Positions 42,744 through 50,564 of a stretch of 62,397 nt of DNA are shown piece by piece (the stretch's first letter is position 1; every line of letters starts with the position of its first letter). Position numbers and translations under genes: made by a program. Under the pieces are notes generated by a model, which worked only from the letters and a program-made list of their open reading frames with translations, searched no databases and was not told the origin of the DNA. This DNA comes from Kiritimatiellia bacterium (GTDB lineage: Bacteria; Verrucomicrobiota; Kiritimatiellia; CAIQIC01; JAGNIJ01): assembly GCA_018001225.1 (NCBI GenBank), contig JAGNIJ010000026.1, positions 1 to 62,397 on the forward strand, in the 5' to 3' direction.

Positions 42744-44105
42744 TTACTCCGCGTTCATCCGGACCTGGGAGCTCTGGGCGATCAGGTACGGGCCGCTTTC
42801 CTCCAGGTGGACCACCGTCAGGAGGGTCGCGTCGCCCGGGCGCACGAACTCGAGGGCCAGGCCGACGTCCTCCAGCGAGTTGATCTGCGCCTCGTTGATG
42901 CGGGCCACGTACAGCCCGGGCCGAAGGCCGGCCTTCTGCGCGGCGCCCTCCGGCACGATCTCCGAAATCGCTACGCCGTTCCCGAACGGGGCGCGCCCCT
43001 TTTCCGGCCCGAACGGCCGCTCGACCAGGTCCAGGCCCAACCGGCGATGCGCCAGCTTCCCGCCGGCCGGCTTGGGCAGCGCGGCGACGGTCACGGCCAC
43101 GGTCTCCGCCCGCCCGTCGCGCTCGAGGCCCACGTCGACGGTCGAGCCGACGCCGTACGGCAGGAGGGCCTTGTGAAAATCGTACAGGTCGCGCACCGGC
43201 TCACCGGCGACGGACCGGATGAGATCTCCCGCGCGCAGGCGCTCGTCAACGGGCAGTTCCGGCAGGGCCCCGGGGGGCACCACGCGCAGCGCGCCGTTCG
43301 TCTGGTCGGCCTCGAATCCCAACCACCGCTTGCCCTGGAGCCGCGGGGCGAGCCAGCGCGCGAGCAGATCCCGCACGCGGCGCACGGGCACGGCAAACCC
43401 GATGTTCTGCGCCTCCTGGTAGATGGCGACGTTGATGCCGATCATCTCGCCGTCGGCGTTGAGCAGCGGCCCGCCCGAACTCCCCGGGTTCACGGCGGCG
43501 TCCGTCTGGAGGATGTCGCGGTAGAGCACCTCGCCCTTGTAGCGCGCCTCGCGGTTCTTGGCCGAGAGGACGCCGACGGTGACGGTTTGCGCGAGGCCGA
43601 ACGGGTTGCCGAGCGCGATGACCGTCTCGCCGAGCATCAGGTCGTCTTCCCGCGCGAACTCGACGGGGGCCAGGGGCCGGACCGGCTCGATCTTCAGGAG
43701 GGCCAGGTCGCTGACCTCGTCGCCCGCCAGGAACACGGCGTCGTAGGTGCTTTCGTCCGCCAGGGTCACCCGGATGCGCGAGGCCCGCTCCACCACGTGA
43801 AAATTGGTCAGGATGAAGCCGGTCGGGTCGATGATGACGCCCGAGCCCAGGGAGTGCCGCACGCGCGGGGTGGCCGGACCCGTGAAGAACTCCTGGTAGA
43901 ACTGGTCGAACAGGTCCCCGCGGAAACGCCGGAAGGGGTCCGTGTGGCGGACGGTTACGAGCTGCTCGGTGCCGATGTTCACCACCCCGGGCATGGCCCT
44001 TTCCACCGCCTCGACCACGGGGGTGCGGCGGTTGGAGAAAGCGAGGGCCCGCCCCGGGACGGCCAGGGCCAGGGCACACGCGGCTATGACGATTTTTCGA
44101 GCCAT
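42744..44105 (-). CDS. HtrA/DegP-type periplasmic serine protease with PDZ domains
   Basis: 453 residues, with a signal peptide (RKIVIAACALALAVPGRALA). The chymotrypsin-like domain (~30-250) has His in TNFHVVERA, Asp in VSDLALLKIEP and Ser in NPGSSGGPLLN. One PDZ domain follows at ~255-345 and a second, more divergent one near ~365-440 (VAISEIVPEGAAQKAGLRPGLYVARINE). These enzymes degrade or refold misfolded envelope proteins. It opens the operon HtrA, ABC ATPase, permease, GldG-like, DUF4340, AsmA-like, with a likely promoter at 44164-44192. This suggests quality control coupled to export. Confidence 0.94.
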   Translation of the reverse strand: MARKIVIAACALALAVPGRALAFSNRRTPVVEAVERAMPGVVNIGTEQLVTVRHTDPFRRFRGDLFDQFYQEFFTGPATPRVRHSLGSGVIIDPTGFILTNFHVVERASRIRVTLADESTYDAVFLAGDEVSDLALLKIEPVRPLAPVEFAREDDLMLGETVIALGNPFGLAQTVTVGVLSAKNREARYKGEVLYRDILQTDAAVNPGSSGGPLLNADGEMIGINVAIYQEAQNIGFAVPVRRVRDLLARWLAPRLQGKRWLGFEADQTNGALRVVPPGALPELPVDERLRAGDLIRSVAGEPVRDLYDFHKALLPYGVGSTVDVGLERDGRAETVAVTVAALPKPAGGKLAHRRLGLDLVERPFGPEKGRAPFGNGVAISEIVPEGAAQKAGLRPGLYVARINEAQINSLEDVGLALEFVRPGDATLLTVVHLEESGPYLIAQSSQVRMNAE

Positions 44106-44163
44106 TTCATTTCAGGCGCCGGCGCGTGCGCCAGGTCTTTCCTCGTGCGCACCGTTTCCATTC

Positions 44164-44192
44164 TGGATATCAGCCGGCCGCACGCGAGTCAA
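44164..44192 (-). promoter_or_regulatory. Possible promoter of the HtrA-ABC-AsmA operon
   Basis: TTGACT (44192-44187), a 17-nt spacer and TATCCA (44169-44164) on the minus strand. The -35 box is good (five of six), the -10 box weak (three of six). RNA would start near 44157, about 50 nt before the HtrA ATG. Confidence 0.35.
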
Positions 44193-44248
44193 GCGACCCC
44201 GCCGCCGGCGGACCATCGAGCCGGTCATGGCGGCTCCGTTCGATGGCG

Positions 44249-45151
44249 TCATGAGACCGGGGGGAGGCGTTGCATGAAGGCCAGGATGCTCTCCCGCACG
44301 GAGGTGAAGCGGAAATTCGCCGCCTTCTGGAAACGGGTGGAGTCGAGATAGGTCTTTTCCGGCCGCAGGTCGATGAACTTCAGCTCCTCCTGGGTCTTGC
44401 ACACGATCCGGGCCCGCTGGCCGAGCATCCGGAAGAACTGCCGGGCCAGTTCCTCGCGCGTGAAGTACTCCGGGTTCGCGATGTTGTAGACGCCGGTCAA
44501 CCCCAGCTCGCAGCCGGCCTGGATGGCGCGGGCGACGTCCCGCACGTTGGTCGGGGAAAACAACTGGTTGGCAATGCACATGATCGGCTTGCCCTGGAGA
44601 TGCCACTGGTACCACTCGGTGAACATCTGGTACTCGGCGGGATCATCGCCGATCACCTTGTCCAGGCGGTAGTGGAGCGTTTCGGGACGATGGGCGGCGC
44701 AGTATTCCTCGACCTCCGCCTTGTGGCGTCCGTACTCGTTGATCGGGGCGTGGGGCTCGTCGTCCGCGTAATAGCCCGAGACGCCGTCATAGGCGAATCC
44801 CGAGGTCATGCAGATCGGCCGGGCGCCCATCGCGAAGGCGTCCTCGATCAGCCGGATGGTGCCGATCACGTTGATCTGGTAGCTCAACTCCCGATCGAGG
44901 AAGCAGCGGTCCGGCTGCGCCATGGCCGCGCAATTGACCACGTGCGTAGGCCGGCCGGCGCCGCCCATGATCTCGTCCACCCGGTCCGACAGGCGGTCCC
45001 GGACGATGTCGAAACCCTGCAGGCCGTCGTCCCGCCCGCGCATGCGCGTGCCGACGACCTTCCAGCCCAGGCCCCGCAGGTGGCGCAGGGCGTGCCCGCC
45101 GACGAATCCCGAGGCCCCGACGACCAGCACAACTGGATGCGATGCGCCCAT
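44249..45151 (-). CDS. NAD(P)-dependent sugar epimerase/reductase (RmlD-like SDR)
   Basis: 300 residues, extended SDR family. Nucleotide site VVGASGFVGGHALRHL (GASGFVG), VVNCAAMAQPD, catalytic Ser in CMTSGFAYDG, and Tyr/Lys in YGRHKAEVEEY. FSPTNVRDVARAI and YNIANPEYFTREELA follow. It resembles dTDP-4-dehydrorhamnose reductases and related sugar-nucleotide enzymes. The C-methyltransferase gene ends only 3 nt upstream, so the pair probably makes a branched deoxysugar for surface glycan. The exact substrate is not predictable. Confidence 0.87.
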   Translation of the reverse strand: MGASHPVVLVVGASGFVGGHALRHLRGLGWKVVGTRMRGRDDGLQGFDIVRDRLSDRVDEIMGGAGRPTHVVNCAAMAQPDRCFLDRELSYQINVIGTIRLIEDAFAMGARPICMTSGFAYDGVSGYYADDEPHAPINEYGRHKAEVEEYCAAHRPETLHYRLDKVIGDDPAEYQMFTEWYQWHLQGKPIMCIANQLFSPTNVRDVARAIQAGCELGLTGVYNIANPEYFTREELARQFFRMLGQRARIVCKTQEELKFIDLRPEKTYLDSTRFQKAANFRFTSVRESILAFMQRLPPVS

Positions 45152-45154
45152 GGT

Positions 45155-46384
45155 TCAGATTTTCAGCGCGTGCCGGCTCGACGGATTGATGGACGAGAAG
45201 GTCCCGCCGCGCTCCGTAAACGCCCGGTTCCGGGCGATGACCTTGTCCTCCGCCTCCGGGCTCAAGCTCATGAGGCACAATTTCACGTCCTCCGAAAGCA
45301 GCGCCTCCGAGCCCCGGATCGGCAGCCGCGACCCCGGCATGAAAAGCCCTTTCTTCTTCGGATGATCGTCCACGACAAAATCAATGACATCCGCGAGGTC
45401 CAGGATGTTGATGTACGTGCACGCGAGGTGCCCGGCCCCGAACAGGGCGATCTTCCCGCCGCCCGCACGATACCGGCCGAAAAGCTCGCGAATCTTCCGC
45501 TTCTGCCCGTTCAGCCCGTCGACGAACCGGCGGGCCTTCGCCCGCTCCTGCTCCAGCGTGGCGGGGTCCGGAAACGCGTCCTCGCCCCCGGGGCGTTCGT
45601 CCACCTGGACGACGGCGACCAGCGAGTTCTCGAACGGGTACGGGAAGCATTCGTAGTGCACCAGCTTGAAGCCCGCGATGGCCAGGTTGCGCTTGAAGGT
45701 CTCGGGCGTGAAGTAGACGATATGCTCCTCCCAGAGGATGGCCGCGTCGACGTTGTCGAGGGCGCGGGTGCAGTCCGGTACCTCGACCACGACGAACCCG
45801 CCGGGGTAAAGAAGGCACTTCAGGCCGGCCAGGAAATCGCGCATGCGGTGCGAGTGCTCGAGGACCTGGCGCCCGATCACCATGTCCGAGCGGCCGCGGC
45901 CGTGGGTGATGTGGATCGCACCGGCCGGCGAAATGCGGCCCTGGAGCAGTTCCACGCTGGCCCCCGTGCTCTCCATGGCCAGGTCGCGGTGGGCGTCGAG
46001 CCGCCACGTGTAGCGGTGCCCGCGCTCGCGCAGCCGCCGGAGGAGCGAGTCGTCCTTGTAACTCACCCCCGCGATCACGCCCCGCTTGAGCAGCCCCGGG
46101 AGCCCGGACAGGATGTCCGCCAGGCGGTCCAGGTGGCCCTCGGGTTCGTTGTACACGATCCAGTCATACGGCGGCACGATCTCCTCGGCCGGCACAGGGT
46201 TCAGCAACTGGAGCAGGCCGCACGCGCCGCATTGCCCGAGGACCATGGGATGCTTGAATTCCCCGCCGTCGGGGCTGGCCAGGTAGCGGTTGCAGATCGG
46301 TTGCGGGCCGAAATCCGCGAGTTCCCGCACGGCGGGGCGCGCGCACAGGCAGCACTCGGTTGCTTGGATGTCGCCTTGGGCCAT
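45155..46384 (-). CDS. Class I SAM-dependent C-methyltransferase for deoxysugars
   Basis: 409 residues from the ATG at 46384. The layout is that of sugar C-methyltransferases. An N-terminal zinc-binding segment (CCLCARPA, CGACGLLQL) precedes a central SAM-binding domain (~90-260; MVIGRQVLEHSHRMRDFLAGLKCLLYPGGFVVVEVPD, key part VLEHSHRMRDFLAGL). A C-terminal nucleotide-like domain carries IALFGAGHLACTYINILDL. Enzymes of this type methylate C3 of TDP-4-keto-6-deoxysugars. The SAM glycine loop looks weak (VIAGVSYKDDSLL), so its enzyme status merits care. It is followed 3 nt later by the epimerase gene. Confidence 0.85.
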   Translation of the reverse strand: MAQGDIQATECCLCARPAVRELADFGPQPICNRYLASPDGGEFKHPMVLGQCGACGLLQLLNPVPAEEIVPPYDWIVYNEPEGHLDRLADILSGLPGLLKRGVIAGVSYKDDSLLRRLRERGHRYTWRLDAHRDLAMESTGASVELLQGRISPAGAIHITHGRGRSDMVIGRQVLEHSHRMRDFLAGLKCLLYPGGFVVVEVPDCTRALDNVDAAILWEEHIVYFTPETFKRNLAIAGFKLVHYECFPYPFENSLVAVVQVDERPGGEDAFPDPATLEQERAKARRFVDGLNGQKRKIRELFGRYRAGGGKIALFGAGHLACTYINILDLADVIDFVVDDHPKKKGLFMPGSRLPIRGSEALLSEDVKLCLMSLSPEAEDKVIARNRAFTERGGTFSSINPSSRHALKI

Positions 46385-46414
46385 GCTTGGATTCCCACTT
46401 CGTGACGGGCGCGG

Positions 46415-46474
46415 ATAGTACACGGGCCCCGCGGGTTTGTCCACCTTGTGCGCGCGGCGAGAGGCTGCTACAGT
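46415..46474. promoter_or_regulatory. Possible divergent promoters between C-methyltransferase and membrane gene pair
   Basis: Minus strand: TGGACA (46443-46438), 17 nt, TACTAT (46420-46415), about 30 nt before the methyltransferase ATG. Plus strand: TTGTGC (46446-46451), 17 nt, TACAGT (46469-46474), about 37 nt before the ATG at 46511. Boxes are only partly consensus, but the spacing is exact in both. Confidence 0.35.
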
Positions 46475-46510
46475 CTGTCCGTCCGCCGGGGCGGGACGGC
46501 GGGAAACAGG

Positions 46511-47053
46511 ATGAAAGGATTGTTGATTTCAGCGTTCGTGCTGGCCGGGTACGTGGTCTCGGTATGGATCACCGCGCACCTCGTCCGCGTGGAGCGCTAC
46601 TCCAAGCTCTTCTTTTCCCTGTTCGCCGCCTGGACGCCGCTCTACTTCCTCGCCTACTTCGCCACGCCGGACCACGTCTGGGTCCTGCCCGAGTCCTGGA
46701 GCCGGGTCCCCTGGAAGCTGGACGCGGCCTTCGGGTTCGTGGTGTTCGGGTTGAACATGCATAACGTTATGGACTTCTTCTTCGGGGTCAACGGCGGGTT
46801 CTCCACCTGCCTGCTGCTCGAGATCCTCCGCTCCGGGAAAAAGGGGCTTTCCACGGAAGAGATCATCGCCAAGTTCCAAACGCCCGACGGGGCGGACAAG
46901 ATCTACGCCTGGCGCCTGCCGCGCCTCGCGGAAACCGGGTACATCGCCGTGGACCCGGCCTCCGGCGACTGCCGCCTGACGCCCAAGGGCGTCTGGGCGG
47001 CGCGGATCGCGTGGGTCGGCAAGAAAATCCTCAACCTCGGGATGGGCGGCTGA
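46511..47053 (+). CDS. Membrane protein with winged-helix-like cytosolic tail (pair member 1)
   Basis: 180 residues from the ATG at 46511 (ACAGG just upstream). Three hydrophobic helices (LLISAFVLAGYVVSVWITAHLV; LFFSLFAAWTPLYFLAYF; LDAAFGFVVFGLNMHNVMDFFFG) precede a soluble tail. The tail, LLLEILRSGKKGLSTEEIIAKF, then DKIYAWRLPRLAETGYI and GDCRLTPKGVWAARI, has the pattern of a winged helix: a helix, a recognition-like helix and a two-strand wing. The next gene overlaps by one base (TGATG) and has the same plan. I know no named family. A membrane-bound regulator or a partner of the neighbouring glycosyltransferases are both possible. Confidence 0.78.
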   Translation: MKGLLISAFVLAGYVVSVWITAHLVRVERYSKLFFSLFAAWTPLYFLAYFATPDHVWVLPESWSRVPWKLDAAFGFVVFGLNMHNVMDFFFGVNGGFSTCLLLEILRSGKKGLSTEEIIAKFQTPDGADKIYAWRLPRLAETGYIAVDPASGDCRLTPKGVWAARIAWVGKKILNLGMGG

Positions 47054-47586
47054 TGTTCACCCGCGGCCTGCTGACGGCTATCGTGGTTTCGCTGGCCTGG
47101 ATGGTCCTCCACCTGGCGGCCATGCACGTACGCCCGGCGCGCAACCGGTTCTACGCGATGCTGGCCGCCTGGCTCGCGAGCCTCCCCTTCGTGTTCGCCG
47201 TCTACCGCTGGCTCCCCTTGCCCGCGGACGCGCTGTCCGTCGGCGACGGCTGGTTCGGCCTCGGTTTGTTTCACGCCTACCTGCTCCACCTGCTCCTGTT
47301 CTTCCTGTTCGTCGAGTTCTTCTACCACGTGGAGCGCTCGGTGACGCTGCGGTTTCTCGTGATGATGCTGAAGGCGCCCCGGCACACCGCGCATCCCGCC
47401 GACGTGCAGCAGGATTACTCGCTGGACGACATGATCACCCGCCGCCTCGCGGATCTCGAACAGAACCGGTTCATCGAGAAGCGCGAGGGCCGCTGGCACG
47501 ACCGGGCGCGGGGCGCGATCATCGCGGTCATCATGGGAGCCTCCTCGTGGCTGTTCCGATCCAAGACCCAGAGCGAGCGCCTATGA
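47053..47586 (+). CDS. Membrane protein with winged-helix-like cytosolic tail (pair member 2)
   Basis: 177 residues, ATG at 47053 overlapping the previous stop (TGATG). Three to four helices (LLTAIVVSLAWMVLHLAAM; RFYAMLAAWLASLPFVFAVYRWLPL; LGLFHAYLLHLLLFFLFVEFFYHV) precede a soluble tail: DYSLDDMITRRLADLEQNRFIEKREGRWHDRARGAIIAVIMGAS (key part ITRRLADLEQNRFIEKREGRW). The tail resembles that of the upstream protein in length and winged-helix-like pattern, so the two look like distant paralogues that could form a heterodimer. It converges on the glycosyltransferase gene at 47611, 24 nt away. Confidence 0.78.
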   Translation: MFTRGLLTAIVVSLAWMVLHLAAMHVRPARNRFYAMLAAWLASLPFVFAVYRWLPLPADALSVGDGWFGLGLFHAYLLHLLLFFLFVEFFYHVERSVTLRFLVMMLKAPRHTAHPADVQQDYSLDDMITRRLADLEQNRFIEKREGRWHDRARGAIIAVIMGASSWLFRSKTQSERL

Positions 47587-47610
47587 ATCCGCCGGGCCGC
47601 GGGGCCGGGT

Positions 47611-49083
47611 TCAGGGTTCCCGATCCCGAAAGTACAAATAGCACAGCTCGTCCGTCCCGCGGACCGTGTCGTCCACCTTGAAGACGGGCCGGTATCCGGG
47701 GGGGACGTTTTTCAGCGGCTTGTCGGTCAGCAACAGCAGGGGGTGGCCGGCGGGGACTTGCTGCTCCAGCAGGCCGACCGCTTCCTCGTGGGACAAATCG
47801 TTCGCGCGCCGATGCAGGGCGTCCTGCCGCACGTAGGTCACCCACTCGCCGATCCCGATGTACCAGAATTTCTTGCCCGGGAAATAGGGCGCGATGGAAC
47901 TCACGTGGGCATACCGATGCGCCGCCACCGGGTAGCCCGCCAGCCCCTCCTGACTGATCATATCCGCCATGCGCCGGGTCCCGGAAAAATCGTTCGCGCG
48001 ATCCATGACGTGCAGCTTCCAACTGCTGTGGAGCGAAAAGACCAGGCACAGGTTCAGCGACCACAGCAGGATATGCCGGCGTCGTCCGAAATCCGTGCGG
48101 CACGGGAACCGGGCCCACTCGGCCTCCTCCTGCGCGGTCCAGAGAGCGAAGACCCCGCCCAGGAGAAACAACCCGTAGTGGCGCGAGAGCGCGCTGGTAA
48201 GCCAGAGCAGAAGGCACATCCCGACGGCGTGCGCGGTGAAGTAAAACAGGGACCGGGGCCGGGTCGACAACGTCCAGAAAAGGAACAGCCATACCGCCAG
48301 CGCGGGCGGCAGGAAATATTCGTAGACGTTCTGCACGCCCGGCAACAGCGCCGAGGTCAGCCCCCGCAGCATCACGGTCGGCGGGTTGCTCCACATGAAG
48401 GCCCCCCCGTGCATGTTGTCCGCCGGCGGGCGGAACCAATCGAACTGCCACGCCAGGGCCAGCGCGCCTGCCGCCATCAGCCCCAGGGAGAGAACGTGGC
48501 CCCGGTCCCATCTCCGCCCGCGCAGGGTTTCCCAGGCGAACGCCGCGGCCAGCGCGGCGGCGAGGAAGAACATGTGCAGGTTGCTGTTGAACAGCAGCGC
48601 GACCAGCGCGCCGTGCAACCACGGCCGGGCGTGCCGCTCGGGATAGCGCCACGCGATCAGGAACAGCAGCAGGATCCCGATCGCGTAGACCCGGCTCTCG
48701 ACCGCGTACATCCAGAACATCCAGAACGAAAACACCAGCAGCGCCCGCGTCAGCCGCGGCAGCGGCGCGAAGCGGAGCACAAGGAACGCGTTGGCGACGG
48801 CGATCAGGCCGTGCAGCAGGCCCATGCTCGAATACGGCAGGTCCAGCCGGACCAGCGGCCGGACCATCAGGTACCACAGCGCCGGGTGGGCCTGGTACCG
48901 CAGCAGCTCAAACGTCTCGCGCAGCGACGCGTCCCGCCCGATCAGCCACGTCTGCGCCTCGTCCCGCCATGGCTCGTGGGCGCGGATCGTCCCCAGCACC
49001 AGCCAGGCAAACAGCGCCGTCAGGGCCAGCGCAAAGACGGTCTCCTTTCCCCAAAGGCGGGAGAGCGATCCCCACCCTCTCAC
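47611..49083 (-). CDS. GT-C-type membrane glycosyltransferase, paralogue 3
   Basis: 490 residues from a GTG at 49083, chosen because it overlaps the upstream paralogue's stop (GTGA). Around ten membrane helices fill residues ~12-330. The first outer loop carries HEPWRDEAQTWLIGRDASL; an acidic DE pair here is typical of GT-C enzymes that use lipid-linked sugars. The C-terminal third is soluble (SGTRRMADMI, FPGKKFWYIGIGEWVTYVRQD). Residues ~39-228 are encoded by a 571-bp tract identical to the next paralogue. Predicted role: transfer of a sugar to a surface polymer or lipid on the periplasmic side. It ends the five-gene cupin-GT2-GT run. Confidence 0.85.
   Translation of the reverse strand: MRGWGSLSRLWGKETVFALALTALFAWLVLGTIRAHEPWRDEAQTWLIGRDASLRETFELLRYQAHPALWYLMVRPLVRLDLPYSSMGLLHGLIAVANAFLVLRFAPLPRLTRALLVFSFWMFWMYAVESRVYAIGILLLFLIAWRYPERHARPWLHGALVALLFNSNLHMFFLAAALAAAFAWETLRGRRWDRGHVLSLGLMAAGALALAWQFDWFRPPADNMHGGAFMWSNPPTVMLRGLTSALLPGVQNVYEYFLPPALAVWLFLFWTLSTRPRSLFYFTAHAVGMCLLLWLTSALSRHYGLFLLGGVFALWTAQEEAEWARFPCRTDFGRRRHILLWSLNLCLVFSLHSSWKLHVMDRANDFSGTRRMADMISQEGLAGYPVAAHRYAHVSSIAPYFPGKKFWYIGIGEWVTYVRQDALHRRANDLSHEEAVGLLEQQVPAGHPLLLLTDKPLKNVPPGYRPVFKVDDTVRGTDELCYLYFRDREP
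48399..48969. repeat. 571-bp identical tract, copy 1
   Basis: By eye this segment is base-for-base identical to 49883-50453 (offset 1484 bp). The flanks diverge sharply at both ends: a mismatch at 48970/50454 and unrelated sequence before 48399/49883. The tract covers the N-terminal half of two otherwise clearly different glycosyltransferases, which points to recent gene conversion between tandem paralogues. Confidence 0.9.
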
Positions 49084-50564
49084 GGCCCCTCCCCGCGCGG
49101 CGTCGGCTCCCGGAAATACAGGTAGCAAACTTCATCCGCGCGCCATACCCGGTCGTCCACTTTATGGAGTGCGCGAAACCCGGGAGGAAGGACCGCAAAA
49201 GGGACATCCGTCAGCAGCAACAGCGGCTCTCGTGCAAGATCCTGCTCCGCCAGTATCCGGAGGGCTTCGTCATGGGACAGGGCATGGGCGCGCTGATGGC
49301 GGCGATCCTGGCGCACGTACGTCGCCCACTCGCCGATCCCAATGTACCAGAACTTCTTTCCGGGGAAATACGCGGCGATGGCGCTCAAGTGGGCATAGCG
49401 ATGCGCGGCCACCGGATGGGCGGCCAGGCCCTCGAGCCGGATGTACTCGGCCATCCGCCGCGTCCCGGAATACTCCATACTCCGGTCCATGACGTGCATT
49501 TTCCATCCTTCATGCAGCGAAAGAATAAGGCCTACATTCAGCGCCACGACAGCCCACGTCCACCGGCGTCCGAATTCGGGCAGAAAACGCGGGACGAATG
49601 AATCCCCGTGGTCCCGCGAGATCCACATGGCGAAGACGGCCCCCAGCAGGAATAAGCCGCTATGCCGCAACTGCGCGGTGGTCCACCACAGGAGCAGGCT
49701 CATGCCCGTCACGTGAACGAGCAGGATCCCCAAAGGCGCCGGCCGGGTCAGCAGGGCATAGAAGCAAAGCAACAGCAGGGCCAGCGCCGGCGGGATCCAA
49801 TACGCGTAGGTGTCTCCCGCGCCTGGGAAAATAGCCGTGGCGATTCCCCGCAGGATCACCGCCGAATTACTGTTCCATGCGTAGGCCCCCCCGTGCATGT
49901 TGTCCGCCGGCGGGCGGAACCAATCGAACTGCCACGCCAGGGCCAGCGCGCCTGCCGCCATCAGCCCCAGGGAGAGAACGTGGCCCCGGTCCCATCTCCG
50001 CCCGCGCAGGGTTTCCCAGGCGAACGCCGCGGCCAGCGCGGCGGCGAGGAAGAACATGTGCAGGTTGCTGTTGAACAGCAGCGCGACCAGCGCGCCGTGC
50101 AACCACGGCCGGGCGTGCCGCTCGGGATAGCGCCACGCGATCAGGAACAGCAGCAGGATCCCGATCGCGTAGACCCGGCTCTCGACCGCGTACATCCAGA
50201 ACATCCAGAACGAAAACACCAGCAGCGCCCGCGTCAGCCGCGGCAGCGGCGCGAAGCGGAGCACAAGGAACGCGTTGGCGACGGCGATCAGGCCGTGCAG
50301 CAGGCCCATGCTCGAATACGGCAGGTCCAGCCGGACCAGCGGCCGGACCATCAGGTACCACAGCGCCGGGTGGGCCTGGTACCGCAGCAGCTCAAACGTC
50401 TCGCGCAGCGACGCGTCCCGCCCGATCAGCCACGTCTGCGCCTCGTCCCGCCACGGCTCGTGCTGGCGCAGGGTGCCGAACAACAGCACGGCAAATAGCC
50501 CCGTCAAAAGAAGGGCGAAGAGCTTTTCGCTCCGCCATGACCGGTGAAGTGCGTCGCGACTCAT
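49080..50564 (-). CDS. GT-C-type membrane glycosyltransferase, paralogue 2
   Basis: 494 residues from the ATG at 50564, which overlaps the upstream paralogue's stop (ATGA); it then starts MSRDALHRSWRSEKLFALLL. It has the same plan as its neighbours: ~10 helices, HEPWRDEAQTWLIGRDASL in the first loop, WQFDWFRPPADNMHGGA in the next large loop, and a soluble C-terminal part with FPGKKFWYIGIGEWATYVRQD. Outside the identical tract (50453-49883) it differs strongly from paralogue 3, for example AYAWNSNSAVILRGIATAIFPGAGDTYAYW. Donor and acceptor are unknown. Confidence 0.85.
   Translation of the reverse strand: MSRDALHRSWRSEKLFALLLTGLFAVLLFGTLRQHEPWRDEAQTWLIGRDASLRETFELLRYQAHPALWYLMVRPLVRLDLPYSSMGLLHGLIAVANAFLVLRFAPLPRLTRALLVFSFWMFWMYAVESRVYAIGILLLFLIAWRYPERHARPWLHGALVALLFNSNLHMFFLAAALAAAFAWETLRGRRWDRGHVLSLGLMAAGALALAWQFDWFRPPADNMHGGAYAWNSNSAVILRGIATAIFPGAGDTYAYWIPPALALLLLCFYALLTRPAPLGILLVHVTGMSLLLWWTTAQLRHSGLFLLGAVFAMWISRDHGDSFVPRFLPEFGRRWTWAVVALNVGLILSLHEGWKMHVMDRSMEYSGTRRMAEYIRLEGLAAHPVAAHRYAHLSAIAAYFPGKKFWYIGIGEWATYVRQDRRHQRAHALSHDEALRILAEQDLAREPLLLLTDVPFAVLPPGFRALHKVDDRVWRADEVCYLYFREPTPRGEGP
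49883..50453. repeat. 571-bp identical tract, copy 2
   Basis: This is the partner of 48399-48969 at a direct offset of 1484 bp. The third paralogue (50561-52036) has the same protein motifs in this part but many base differences, so it gives an outgroup: the identity is limited to paralogues 2 and 3. Confidence 0.9.
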
